DNA of 64,000 nucleotides, taken from contig JAEXBS010000043.1 of assembly GCA_023393915.1 (NCBI GenBank), forward strand, positions 124,001 to 188,000, in the 5' to 3' direction. Source of the stretch: Bacteroidota bacterium (lineage in GTDB: Bacteria; Bacteroidota; Bacteroidia; Flavobacteriales; Weeksellaceae). The notes below the pieces were generated by a model, which worked only from the letters and a program-made list of their open reading frames with translations, was not told the origin of the DNA and did not search any database. A program made the position numbers and the translations under genes. Below are positions 34,771 to 41,765 of this stretch, one piece after another. Each line of letters starts with the position of its first letter. The stretch's first letter is position 1.

Positions 34771-35058
34771 TTACTTTTCTTCCGACTCCAATAAAGAAGA
34801 AATTGCTTTTATCTTCTCAATGGAGAGGGCTATATTTTTTTCGTTGCTTTTGTTATAAACTTCTGCACTAGTACCTAGCCTAAGCGCGCACATGGCTAAT
34901 GCATCTTGCTTATCTCTTACATCAAAACTGGCTTCAAACTCTTTGATCATTCCATCAATTTGTTTTCCTACTCTTCTTAAAGTTTCTTCTTCAGCGGCAG
35001 CGACGTTCAAAGGATAATTCCTTCCTGCTATATTTATGGTTATACGTCTTACTTCCAT
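34771..35058 (-). CDS. zapA: Cell division protein ZapA
   Basis: A 95-residue FtsZ-ring-stabilising protein. The N-terminal beta strands EVRRITINIAGRNYPLNV, then EETLRRVGKQIDGMIKEFE and the C-terminal coiled-coil helix (about 55-95) match ZapA. Its start directly abuts the stop of the upstream coiled-coil gene (35058/35059), so the two are translationally linked. The 6S RNA follows immediately, as in other genomes where zapA and ssrS are neighbours. Confidence 0.93.
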   Translation of the reverse strand: MEVRRITINIAGRNYPLNVAAAEEETLRRVGKQIDGMIKEFEASFDVRDKQDALAMCALRLGTSAEVYNKSNEKNIALSIEKIKAISSLLESEEK

Positions 35059-35361
35059 CTAGAGTCCCTTGTTTTGAAGTTGTGCAATACACAAATCTAC
35101 TTCCTTTATCAAACGATTGATGTGGTTTTTCATCAAACGATTGTGCTGCGGATTACCCGATATTGCGGAGTGAAGTTTTATATTTTTATATTCTTCTGCT
35201 AATTCCTGATTTTCCTTGCGCTCTTTATCGTAACGCTCTTTTAGCTCACTGTACTCATTAGAAAGCTCATAGTGTTCTTCCTGAAGTTTCTGATAGTCTT
35301 TTTTAAGCATCAGAATCTTTTTCTCCAGTAATGAAAAATTACTTTCTAATTCTTCCAGCAT
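35059..35361 (-). CDS. Coiled-coil protein upstream of zapA
   Basis: A 100-residue protein that is almost wholly a predicted coiled coil (about residues 3-65, heptads of Leu with Lys/Glu/Tyr), then a short basic part (NRLMKNHINRLIKEVDLCIAQL). I recognise no enzyme motif. Its stop touches the zapA start, and such a small coiled-coil gene before zapA is common in Bacteroidota, so a ZapB-like divisome partner is plausible. A TATTTTTG element (35387-35394, minus) lies 25 bases upstream as a possible -7 box. Confidence 0.75.
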   Translation of the reverse strand: MLEELESNFSLLEKKILMLKKDYQKLQEEHYELSNEYSELKERYDKERKENQELAEEYKNIKLHSAISGNPQHNRLMKNHINRLIKEVDLCIAQLQNKGL

Positions 35362-35449
35362 ATTCAGGTTTACATTCTAACTTAGGCAAAAATATAAAAA
35401 ATTAATATCAATTTTGATATATTGAAGAGGATAATTTGAAAATCTGGAA

Positions 35450-35482
35450 ATAAAAAAGTAGAGACTTTCTTGATCTCTACCC
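35450..35482 (-). terminator. Intrinsic terminator after menG/ubiE (minus strand)
   Basis: GTAGAGA pairs with TCTCTAC around a nine-base loop (about 35459-35481); TTTTTTATTT follows on the minus strand. Confidence 0.82.
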
Positions 35483-35546
35483 TATTTCCTTAGTAATCAA
35501 AATCCTATCCCTTCGCTTTTAATGCAAAGTTTGTAGCGGTTTGAAG

Positions 35547-36266
35547 TTACTTTGTCGCTTTATAGATGGTTGCAATTCCCAACGAAAGTTTTTTATACTC
35601 CACTTTACTGTAACCTACTTCCAAAAGGATGTTTTTCATCTTTTCTCCGTATGGAAAAGCATTTACTGAATCAGGTAAGTAAGTATACGCTCGGTTATCT
35701 TTGGATACCAATCGACCAATTAATGGAAGTATGTTTTTAAAGTAAAACATATAAAGTGGGCCCATAATTCCTTCAACTTTGGAAAATTCTAAAATATAGG
35801 CACTGGCTCCGGTTTTAATCACGCGACGCATCTCCTGTAGCCCTACCTCCAAATGCTCATAATTTCTCACCCCAAAAGCAACACTCAGTGCATCAAACGT
35901 ATCATCTGGAAAATCAAGATTTTCGGCATCTCCTTTCTGCATAGAAATTGAATCTTGCAGTCCAAGTTTGGCTACCTTTTCAATACCTACGTTGAGCATT
36001 TGTTGCGAAAGATCAACACCCATAACCTTAGCGCTTGTACCTTTTTGTACTGCTATAGCAAGGTCACCTGTCCCCGTTGCCAAATCCAGAACCTTTTTAG
36101 GCTGATCTTTAGCCATCCATTTTACCAATTTCTTTCGCCAAAGCACATCAATTTTCATTGAAAGCACATGGTTTAATAGATCGTACTTAGGTGCAATATT
36201 ATCAAACATGTCCTCTACTTGACTCTTCTTAGAGTCTTGTGAGTTGTATGGGGTAACGTTTTTCAA
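35547..36266 (-). CDS. menG: Demethylmenaquinone methyltransferase
   Basis: The last step of menaquinone synthesis (also called UbiE): SAM-dependent C-methylation. The 239-residue protein has KSQVEDMFDNIAPKYDLLNHVLSM at the N-terminus, the SAM motif VLDLATGTGDLAIA, and the family signature RVIKTGASAYILEFSKVEG, then YTYLPDSVNAFPYGEKM. Flavobacteriia normally use menaquinone, so MenG is the better name than UbiE. Its start is two bases from the stop of the preceding small membrane gene, so both are in one transcript. Confidence 0.95.
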   Translation of the reverse strand: MKNVTPYNSQDSKKSQVEDMFDNIAPKYDLLNHVLSMKIDVLWRKKLVKWMAKDQPKKVLDLATGTGDLAIAVQKGTSAKVMGVDLSQQMLNVGIEKVAKLGLQDSISMQKGDAENLDFPDDTFDALSVAFGVRNYEHLEVGLQEMRRVIKTGASAYILEFSKVEGIMGPLYMFYFKNILPLIGRLVSKDNRAYTYLPDSVNAFPYGEKMKNILLEVGYSKVEYKKLSLGIATIYKATK

Positions 36267-36268
36267 AA

Positions 36269-36838
36269 TTAAAAATTGTAATAGGTTTTGTAATAATTGA
36301 GAAAGTCCTGCTTGCGGAATATCTTTACTCGACTTTCCACTTTTTGAATATTTTTTACAACCGGATCGTACTCTTCATCAATATTATAATAAAAATCTTC
36401 ATTATAAAGCTGATCCATCTTTTTGGCACCTCCGTAATAGTTTTCACCATCAATCACCGTTTGTGGCAATGCCGCAATTAAAGAATCTTTATTAAGACCG
36501 TATCCATAATATTGACGGTGAATATAATAGTCGCTATGGGTTATATTTAGTATCCCACGAATTTTATTAACTGTAAACAAAGAATCATACAGGAGTTCTT
36601 TTTCACGATCAAAAACTTCAATGCGGTTTTCCCCTTTCTCTAAATTTACCTTAACATACTGACCTGAGGTAATAATCTTCTCCCCTCCTCCATTGATTTT
36701 AAAATAGTAGGTCTCAGGTGTCGGGTTATCTACTAAGTAAGCATTTTTCTTAGCTAAAAACAAGTAATAGATTCCAAAAGCGACAATAAAGGAAACGAGC
36801 CCAATGAGCAGTCCAATCGTCGAGGCATTCTTTTTCAT
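36269..36838 (-). CDS. Single-pass membrane protein of unknown function
   Basis: I do not recognise a named family. The 189-residue protein has one N-terminal membrane helix (about 8-29) and then a soluble, Tyr-rich part (about 30-189) with beta-strand character (YVKVNLEKGENRIEVFDREKE). It is probably exported to the periplasm and anchored in the inner membrane. It sits two bases ahead of menG in a likely operon, which hints at a role close to respiratory quinone or membrane functions, though this is only position. A TAAATTTG element (36858-36865, minus) lies upstream. Confidence 0.65.
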   Translation of the reverse strand: MKKNASTIGLLIGLVSFIVAFGIYYLFLAKKNAYLVDNPTPETYYFKINGGGEKIITSGQYVKVNLEKGENRIEVFDREKELLYDSLFTVNKIRGILNITHSDYYIHRQYYGYGLNKDSLIAALPQTVIDGENYYGGAKKMDQLYNEDFYYNIDEEYDPVVKNIQKVESRVKIFRKQDFLNYYKTYYNF

Positions 36839-36878
36839 AAGCTTAAATAAAGCAATGCAAATTTAAGAATAAATTTCC

Positions 36879-36912
36879 TTTGTCTTTCATTGCTCAAGAA
36901 TTCTTAACTTTG
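36879..36912 (+). promoter_or_regulatory. Bacteroidota-type promoter of the FabH-like gene
   Basis: TTTG (36879-36882), 22-base spacer, TAACTTTG (36905-36912); the ATG follows 31 bases later. On the opposite strand TAAATTTG (36858-36865) serves the divergent gene. Confidence 0.65.
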
Positions 36913-36943
36913 GCCATTAGGAATAAACCCACGAATTTAAATT

Positions 36944-38011
36944 ATGTCCCAAACGATTATTATTGGTTCTGGTAGCTATATCCCTCAAAGAGTTATTGAG
37001 GGCGAGCATTTTATGAAATCAGAGTTCTACGACGACCAATTCAATAAAATTGAAAAACCCAACGCAGAAGTCATTTCAAAATTTGTAGAAATTACAGAAA
37101 TTGAGGAAAGACGATACGTCGAGGACGATCAAGTAAACTCCGATATAGCAGCCCTTGCCGCAAAAAAAGCATTAGACGATTCAGGAATCGATCCGGAATC
37201 ATTGGACTATATCATTAGTGCTACCAACTTTGGTGACGTAGATTTATTGGGTCAACAAAGCTTCATGCCCTCCCTATCTGCTATTATCAAAAACAAATTA
37301 GGAATTAAAAATCCTTCATGCATCAACTACGATATGATTTTCGGTTGTCCAGGATGGGTGGAATCCATGATTTTAGCTGATACATTAATTAAAGCTGGAA
37401 AAGCAAAAAACATTTTAGTGGTAGGAAGCGAAACTTTAAGTCGAGTGACCGATCCTTACGATCGTAATAAAATGATTTTCGCTGACGGTGCGGGTGCTGT
37501 GGTTGTCACTGGTAGCGCGGATACAAAAGGAGGAATTCTATCCAGCAACACTCTGTGTTTCAATGGAGAAGAATTAAATTACCTTGAAAACTCTCATTCA
37601 TTAAATCCTGACGCCGATCAAACGAAAAAGTACATTAGAATGCGCGGGAGAAAAATCTATGAATTTGCACTCACCCAAGTACCTGCTGCGATGAAAAAAA
37701 CCATTGAAGATGCAGGTATTGATATTAATGACGTAAGCAAAATTCTATTACATCAAGCCAACGCCAAGATGGATCATGCGATCATCGCTAGACTTTTCAA
37801 AAACTTCGGACTTAAATCATATGATGAGAAAGTTGCGCCAATGACCATTCAAAAATTTGGTAACTCATCAGTAGCCACCGTTCCTACCATGTACGACCTT
37901 ATTATACGTGGAGAAATGGAAGGACATGAGTTTAAGAAAGGGGATTATATCTTAATGGCTTCGGTGGGAGCTGGAATGAACATCAATGCTTTTGTATACC
38001 AAGTTCCATAG
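36944..38011 (+). CDS. Beta-ketoacyl-ACP synthase III (FabH-like)
   Basis: A 355-residue thiolase-fold condensing enzyme with all three catalytic residues: Cys135 in IFGCPGW, His270 in LLHQANAKMD and Asn307 in FGNSSVAT. It starts SQTIIIGSGSYIPQRVIEGEHF and has the GAGAVVV segment of the family. It stands alone, not next to other fatty-acid genes. It is a diverged KASIII, with an acyl specificity that cannot be predicted. A role in fatty-acid initiation is possible; secondary pathways using FabH homologues are an alternative. A hairpin follows the stop. Confidence 0.87.
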   Translation: MSQTIIIGSGSYIPQRVIEGEHFMKSEFYDDQFNKIEKPNAEVISKFVEITEIEERRYVEDDQVNSDIAALAAKKALDDSGIDPESLDYIISATNFGDVDLLGQQSFMPSLSAIIKNKLGIKNPSCINYDMIFGCPGWVESMILADTLIKAGKAKNILVVGSETLSRVTDPYDRNKMIFADGAGAVVVTGSADTKGGILSSNTLCFNGEELNYLENSHSLNPDADQTKKYIRMRGRKIYEFALTQVPAAMKKTIEDAGIDINDVSKILLHQANAKMDHAIIARLFKNFGLKSYDEKVAPMTIQKFGNSSVATVPTMYDLIIRGEMEGHEFKKGDYILMASVGAGMNINAFVYQVP

Positions 38012-38044
38012 AACCTAATATAACCTCAATAGAAAAAAGATAAG

Positions 38045-38083
38045 ACCCAAAGGAAATTAATTCCTTTGGGTTTGCTATTTTTG
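38045..38083 (+). terminator. Hairpin terminator overlapping the next gene's promoter region
   Basis: ACCCAAAGGAA (38045-38055) pairs perfectly with TTCCTTTGGGT (38061-38071). T-rich TTTGCTATTTTTG follows, which also contains TATTTTTG (38076-38083), a -7-like box for the phosphoesterase gene. Confidence 0.65.
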
Positions 38084-38092
38084 AACCCAATT

Positions 38093-39298
38093 ATGAGAGA
38101 ATTTTTTGTCTTTTTCACGCTAGCCTTCTTAGTTCTAGAACTATATATCTATCAAGCAGTTAAAACTCTTAGCTCTAACGCCATTTGGAAAACCCTATAC
38201 ATCTGCGTTTCTGCACTTACCTATCTTTTTCTATTGTATCAGTTTTACAATTTTTCCCAGAAAAGTGTAAGTCATAAGCAAATGCAAATTGTGGTAACCG
38301 TTTTCTTAGCACTAGTGCTTCCAAAGATAGTAATTGCTCTTTTTCTTCTAATTGACGACCTTCTTCGTTTAGGTATTTTTTCATTTCAAAAAATCCAAGG
38401 AGAGTCCATTTTTTATCCAGAAAGGCGAAAACTCCTTTCATACACAGGAGTCGGGATTGCATTTCTCTTTACTCTACTGTTTTTAGACGGAGTGATCTTT
38501 GGAAAATACCGTCATAAAGTCCGTCATGTAAAATTAAAGTTGAAAAACTTGCCCGAGGCATTTAAAGGTTACCGAATTGTACAGATATCAGATTTACACT
38601 CGGGAAGCTTTCTTAATCCAGAAAAACTAAAACCCGCCTTTGAGCTAATAAACAAACAAGAAGCCGATCTCATCGTATTTACTGGAGATATGGTAAATAA
38701 CCTTGCTAGTGAGTTCACTCCTTTTATTCCCTTCTTTCAAGAACTCAGAGCTAAAGACGGTAAGTTCTCAGTCCTCGGAAATCATGATTACGGTCAATAC
38801 CATCAATGGAACTCCAAAAAGGAAGAAGAAAACAATTTGCTTCGATTAATTGAAGACCAAAGAGCAGCAGGGTTGACTCTACTACGTAACGAGCACATTA
38901 AAATTTCGAGGGACAATGAGAAGCTCTATTTAATTGGAGTAGAAAATTGGGGAGAAAAACCATTTCCGCAATTTGGTGATCTTGATAAGGCTAGTAAAGG
39001 AATTCCAGCCTCAGATGTAAAAATTTTACTCAGCCATGACCCAACCCATTTTGATCATGTCGTAACGAAACACAGTTCCCAGGTTCAACTAACCCTTTCA
39101 GGACATACCCACGGAATGCAATTCGGATTAGATCTCAAAAACATTCGCTGGTCTCCTGTGAAGTATCGTTATAAAAAATGGACGGACCTCTATCAAACAG
39201 GTGATCAATACTTGTATGTCAATAGAGGATTTGGAGTTATTGGATATCCAGGACGAGTAGGAATTCAACCGGAGATTACTTTGATTGAATTAGTATAG
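38093..39298 (+). CDS. Membrane-anchored metallophosphoesterase
   Basis: I chose the ATG at 38093 (401 residues), because an earlier frame start at 38066 lies before a -7-like element. Hydrophobic spans at about 2-25, 33-50, 58-80 and 112-130 anchor it in the inner membrane. A calcineurin-like domain follows (about 155-400): VQISDLHSG (metal Asp/His), VFTGDMVNN, LGNHDYGQ, LLSHDP and SGHTHGMQFG, the full set of five metal motifs. This is the YkoQ/YaeI-like layout, in which related enzymes act on lipids such as UDP-diacylglucosamine; the substrate here is unknown. A terminator follows. Confidence 0.87.
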   Translation: MREFFVFFTLAFLVLELYIYQAVKTLSSNAIWKTLYICVSALTYLFLLYQFYNFSQKSVSHKQMQIVVTVFLALVLPKIVIALFLLIDDLLRLGIFSFQKIQGESIFYPERRKLLSYTGVGIAFLFTLLFLDGVIFGKYRHKVRHVKLKLKNLPEAFKGYRIVQISDLHSGSFLNPEKLKPAFELINKQEADLIVFTGDMVNNLASEFTPFIPFFQELRAKDGKFSVLGNHDYGQYHQWNSKKEEENNLLRLIEDQRAAGLTLLRNEHIKISRDNEKLYLIGVENWGEKPFPQFGDLDKASKGIPASDVKILLSHDPTHFDHVVTKHSSQVQLTLSGHTHGMQFGLDLKNIRWSPVKYRYKKWTDLYQTGDQYLYVNRGFGVIGYPGRVGIQPEITLIELV

Positions 39299-39300
39299 AA

Positions 39301-39328
39301 AAAAGATTCCCAGCCAATGGCTGGGAAT
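39301..39328 (-). terminator. Terminator between phosphoesterase and histone-H1-like genes
   Basis: ATTCCCAGCC (39306-39315) pairs perfectly with GGCTGGGAAT (39319-39328) around AAT. A strong T-run follows on the minus strand, and a looser T-rich stretch on the plus strand, so it can serve both convergent genes. Confidence 0.85.
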
Positions 39329-39333
39329 AGTTC

Positions 39334-39510
39334 TTATTTTTTGGATTCCTCAACAGAAACTTTTCTAAATTCTTTGAAAAGTTTGCTTAGTTCCAAAGCA
39401 GATTTTCTAGCTCTTGTTCCAGCAGCCTTGTTTCCTTTTTCTGCTTGTTGACCTGCTTCTTTAGCGAAAGCTTCATACTCTGCATTGATTTTCTCAATTA
39501 GTTCTTTCAT
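39334..39510 (-). CDS. Histone H1-like small basic protein (Hc1 family)
   Basis: A 58-residue Lys/Ala-rich protein: MKELIEKINAEYEAFAKEAG, then QQAEKGNKAAGTRARKSALE and LSKLFKEFRKVSVEESKK. This matches the small histone-H1-like proteins of Flavobacteriia, which are thought to bind DNA or shape the nucleoid. A clear promoter lies upstream (39544-39573, minus) and a terminator downstream, so the gene is an independent unit despite its size. A DNA-binding role is inferred from the family. Confidence 0.85.
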   Translation of the reverse strand: MKELIEKINAEYEAFAKEAGQQAEKGNKAAGTRARKSALELSKLFKEFRKVSVEESKK

Positions 39511-39543
39511 AATGGTTTAAATATTAAAGGTTAATTAGAAATG

Positions 39544-39573
39544 CAAATATAAAAGAATATCTGATTTAGCAAA
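39544..39573 (-). promoter_or_regulatory. Bacteroidota-type promoter of the histone-H1-like gene
   Basis: On the minus strand TTTG (39573-39570), 18-base spacer, TATATTTG (39551-39544). The ATG lies 34 bases downstream. Confidence 0.72.
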
Positions 39574-39985
39574 TACAAAAGCGTGTTAAATGCCCATCAC
39601 AAGGGCTTTTTTTTAAGCATTATACGTAAAAAAGTAGGAATTGAATAAATTGAGGACATTTTTCCTTTCGGAATAGATAGTTACTGAAATGAAAAAAAAT
39701 CCAAGAAACAGCAAAAAAAACATATTAGTTCTATTTCTCTGTAGCTGACTTTATTTGATACGTAGCGTTAATTTTTCCCTTTTAAACGAACGCACTTTAG
39801 GGGATCCTATTAAAAATATAGTTTTCTGAAAACAAAAATTGATGCAAATATCCCTTCCTACCTAACATTTAGAAAATTAGGACTGGGATCAAACCTTGCG
39901 GGAAGATTCAATATTATCTGACCCTACTCATGCCAGATTCATCCTTTTAAGGATTCCAATAATTAGTGTATAGAAATCAAAGCTC
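39574..39985. other. AT-rich stretch with no supported gene
   Basis: No coding frame of useful length. A short frame at 39689-39748 (plus) reads MKKNPRNSKKNILVLFLCS and stops; it looks like the start of an exported protein but has no continuation, so it may be a remnant. The stretch 39880-39902 weakly resembles the complement of the T-arm of the nearby tRNA-Asp (about 16 of 21 aligned bases, with gaps). Confidence 0.4.
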
Positions 39986-40141
39986 TTATGGGGATACCGT
40001 TTGTGTTTCTCCTGTACTCATGTTCTGAAACAAATCGGGAAAATACATACTCAAGGCAAAGTATAGCACAATCATCACGACAATTAGTACAATAACAGTA
40101 ACAACTAAAGGACCTGGTTTATTCTTTTTTGAAGGTTCCAT
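39986..40141 (-). CDS. Small single-pass membrane protein, 51 residues
   Basis: The frame starts at the ATG at 40139-40141 and ends in TAA at 39986-39988. The product begins MEPSKKNKPG, has one strongly hydrophobic segment (about 11-33: PLVVTVIVLIVVMIVLYFAL), and ends in a short polar tail with PDLFQNMSTGET. A basic N-terminus before the helix suggests N-in, C-out orientation. The coding look (positive-inside, no interrupted codons) argues that it is real. I do not know its function. No promoter of the usual type was seen. Confidence 0.65.
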   Translation of the reverse strand: MEPSKKNKPGPLVVTVIVLIVVMIVLYFALSMYFPDLFQNMSTGETQTVSP

Positions 40142-40415
40142 AACATAGGTTTTTAATACCATTAAGTATGCTATAATAGTGCCATTCTGATATTCAATTA
40201 CTTGGCAGCTATAACAATGAGTGCTTTATCGAAAAACTGTATGGCTAGACATTAGCGAGCAACAAACGCGACTTCAAGTTATACAATACTTTTTTGGCAG
40301 TTTAATTTAACAAGAAATGATCGGAAGAGTTCTAGTAATATCGAGGTATTTTAATCGTATGTCCTGCGGACAAAATGAAAGCTTAGTTATTGTACGAAGC
40401 CTTACTAGCATATTA

Positions 40416-40865
40416 TTACGAACTTTTCCTGAATAGAACAAACAAAACAACTGGTATAAATGCAAACAATATGAAAATGAGAATTTGAATAATATTACTG
40501 ATCTCTGGTAAGGCTTTTATTGTATTTAAAAATATGATAAAAAAAACGGATGTAATTATAATAGAGAATATGCCAAGGAAAATCTGCATTTTTCTAAATG
40601 TAGAAGCTTTATTATTACTATCAATATCGATAGGATAATTTAGTTTATCTGGGTTTTTACTTAAAATGAAAATAAAACCAAGTAAGATTATATTTACAAC
40701 AAGCATTATTATCAGACTAGACTTATAGCCGTACTTTGTTACTTTACCATCCAATCCATAGTGGATTGGTACATTTTGAATTTGATTTTCATAAGCAAAA
40801 AACAACATAAACATTAATAGTATTAATGATATGCTTATGATGAATAAATAATTTTGTTTCTCCAT
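40416..40865 (-). CDS. DUF1648-like small integral membrane protein
   Basis: A 149-residue protein with about four membrane helices (about 5-25, 49-67, 91-112, 122-143). The loop after the first helix, NVPIHYGLDGKVTKYGYKSS, is the DUF1648 motif, found in membrane proteins related to SdpI immunity and regulatory proteins. It lacks the C-terminal SdpI module. Codon use is very AT-rich, more so than in neighbouring genes. It sits alone between gene-poor stretches and the tRNA-Asp pair, so it may have been acquired. Function unknown. Confidence 0.75.
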   Translation of the reverse strand: MEKQNYLFIISISLILLMFMLFFAYENQIQNVPIHYGLDGKVTKYGYKSSLIIMLVVNIILLGFIFILSKNPDKLNYPIDIDSNNKASTFRKMQIFLGIFSIIITSVFFIIFLNTIKALPEISNIIQILIFILFAFIPVVLFVLFRKSS

Positions 40866-41011
40866 ATTTTAGGTAGCTAAATAAAATTAATATTTAAATA
40901 TAAGTAAAGAAGAAATCGAAAAGAAAAATGGAATAGAGAATAATCAAAATCACCCAAGTTTTGTTCTTGGTCCCTGATTTCTGATTCGTTTTGAGGAGTC
41001 CGAAAAGAAAA

Positions 41012-41045
41012 AAATCCCACTAAATAAAAAGTTTTAGTGGGATTT
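41012..41045 (-). terminator. Terminator of the tRNA-Asp transcript (minus strand)
   Basis: AAATCCCACTAAA (41012-41024) pairs with TTTAGTGGGATTT (41033-41045), 13 bp; a T-run follows on the minus strand. It lies 23 bases after the 3' end of the second tRNA. Confidence 0.88.
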
Positions 41046-41068
41046 GTAATTATTTGCAACTTGCAGTG

Positions 41069-41142
41069 CGATCCGGACGGGATTCGAACCCGCGACCTCC
41101 GCCGTGACAGGGCGGCATTCTAACCAGCTGAACTACCGGATC
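41069..41142 (-). tRNA. tRNA-Asp (anticodon GTC), promoter-distal copy
   Basis: A 74-base cloverleaf on the minus strand: acceptor GATCCGG/CCGGATC with discriminator G, D-arm AGCTGGTTAGA, anticodon stem CCGCC/GGCGG with loop CTGTCAC (anticodon GTC), T-arm CGGGTTCGAATCCCG. GCA follows the CCGGATC, so the terminal CA is partly encoded. It is identical to the copy 110 bases upstream. Confidence 0.97.
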
Positions 41143-41178
41143 AATTTATTTTTTATAAAGAAAATAACAAAACTTCTG

Positions 41179-41252
41179 CGATCCGGACGGGATTCGAACC
41201 CGCGACCTCCGCCGTGACAGGGCGGCATTCTAACCAGCTGAACTACCGGATC
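41179..41252 (-). tRNA. tRNA-Asp (anticodon GTC), promoter-proximal copy
   Basis: Same 74-base sequence as the copy at 41069-41142, with the same GTC anticodon. The two are separated by 36 bases of AT-rich spacer and probably processed from one transcript. Confidence 0.97.
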
Positions 41253-41324
41253 AAAAAATTAAAGAACTCCTTTCTTTTTGGTGACTGCAAAATTAACCAT
41301 TTTATTGTTCCCTACAAATTATTT

Positions 41325-41357
41325 TATAAAAAAAATGCCCTTCATTTTGAAAGGCAT
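41325..41357 (-). terminator. Intrinsic terminator after trxA (minus strand)
   Basis: ATGCCCTTCA (41335-41344) pairs with TGAAAGGCAT (41348-41357) with one G-U, loop TTT; TTTTTTTTATA follows on the minus strand. Confidence 0.85.
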
Positions 41358-41378
41358 TAATTATCAGTGTGTATTTTT

Positions 41379-41696
41379 TTATAAATGCGCTTGAAGTTTC
41401 TCGCTGATCACCTCTTTTGGTGCTACTCCAACGATTTTATCAACTACTTCTCCATTTTTGAAAATAAGAACTGTAGGAATATTTCTGATTCCATAGTCAA
41501 CAGAAACTTGCTGGTTGTTGTCTACATCTACTTTTCCTACGATCGCTTTTCCTTCGAATTCCGTAGCCACTTCTTCGATGATTGGTCCAAGAACTCTACA
41601 CGGTCCGCACCATACTGCCCAAAAATCAACAAGTACTGGTTTATCTGAGTTTAATACAGTTTCTTTAAATGAACTGTCTGTAATTTCTAATGCCAT
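41379..41696 (-). CDS. trxA: Thioredoxin
   Basis: A 105-residue general disulfide reductase with the active site WCGPC (Cys30, Cys33), the buried Asp in VLVDFWA, and the cis-Pro in RNIPTVLIF. Length and motifs match TrxA. It stands between the tRNA pair and the cysteine desulfurase gene with its own terminator. A TAGATTTG -7-like element lies at 41728-41735 (minus), 32 bases upstream, without an obvious -33 box. Confidence 0.97.
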   Translation of the reverse strand: MALEITDSSFKETVLNSDKPVLVDFWAVWCGPCRVLGPIIEEVATEFEGKAIVGKVDVDNNQQVSVDYGIRNIPTVLIFKNGEVVDKIVGVAPKEVISEKLQAHL

Positions 41697-41765
41697 AATT
41701 ATCTTTTTTCTTTACTAATTTGTTATACAAATCTACAAAAATCTCTCACAGCTTTTGTCATAGAA

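Larger units (their letters stand above)
41069..41252. repeat. Tandem duplication of tRNA-Asp, 110-base period
   Basis: Two identical 74-base tRNA-Asp genes in direct repeat. Only TGC on one side and TTTGTTA-like AT-rich sequence between them is shared loosely, so the perfect repeat is confined to the genes themselves. Confidence 0.9.

Noticed and set aside
38066..38092. Earlier start for the metallophosphoesterase
   Set aside because: It lies in the terminator stem and before a -7-like box; the ATG at 38093 gives a normal first membrane helix.
39689..39748. 19-codon frame resembling the start of a lipoprotein
   Set aside because: It stops after the hydrophobic stretch and no continuation in any frame looks coding; kept only as a possible remnant in the region note.
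40877..41059. Open frame of 60 codons next to the tRNA-Asp genes
   Set aside because: It lies across the 13-bp terminator hairpin of the tRNA transcript and shows no protein family features.
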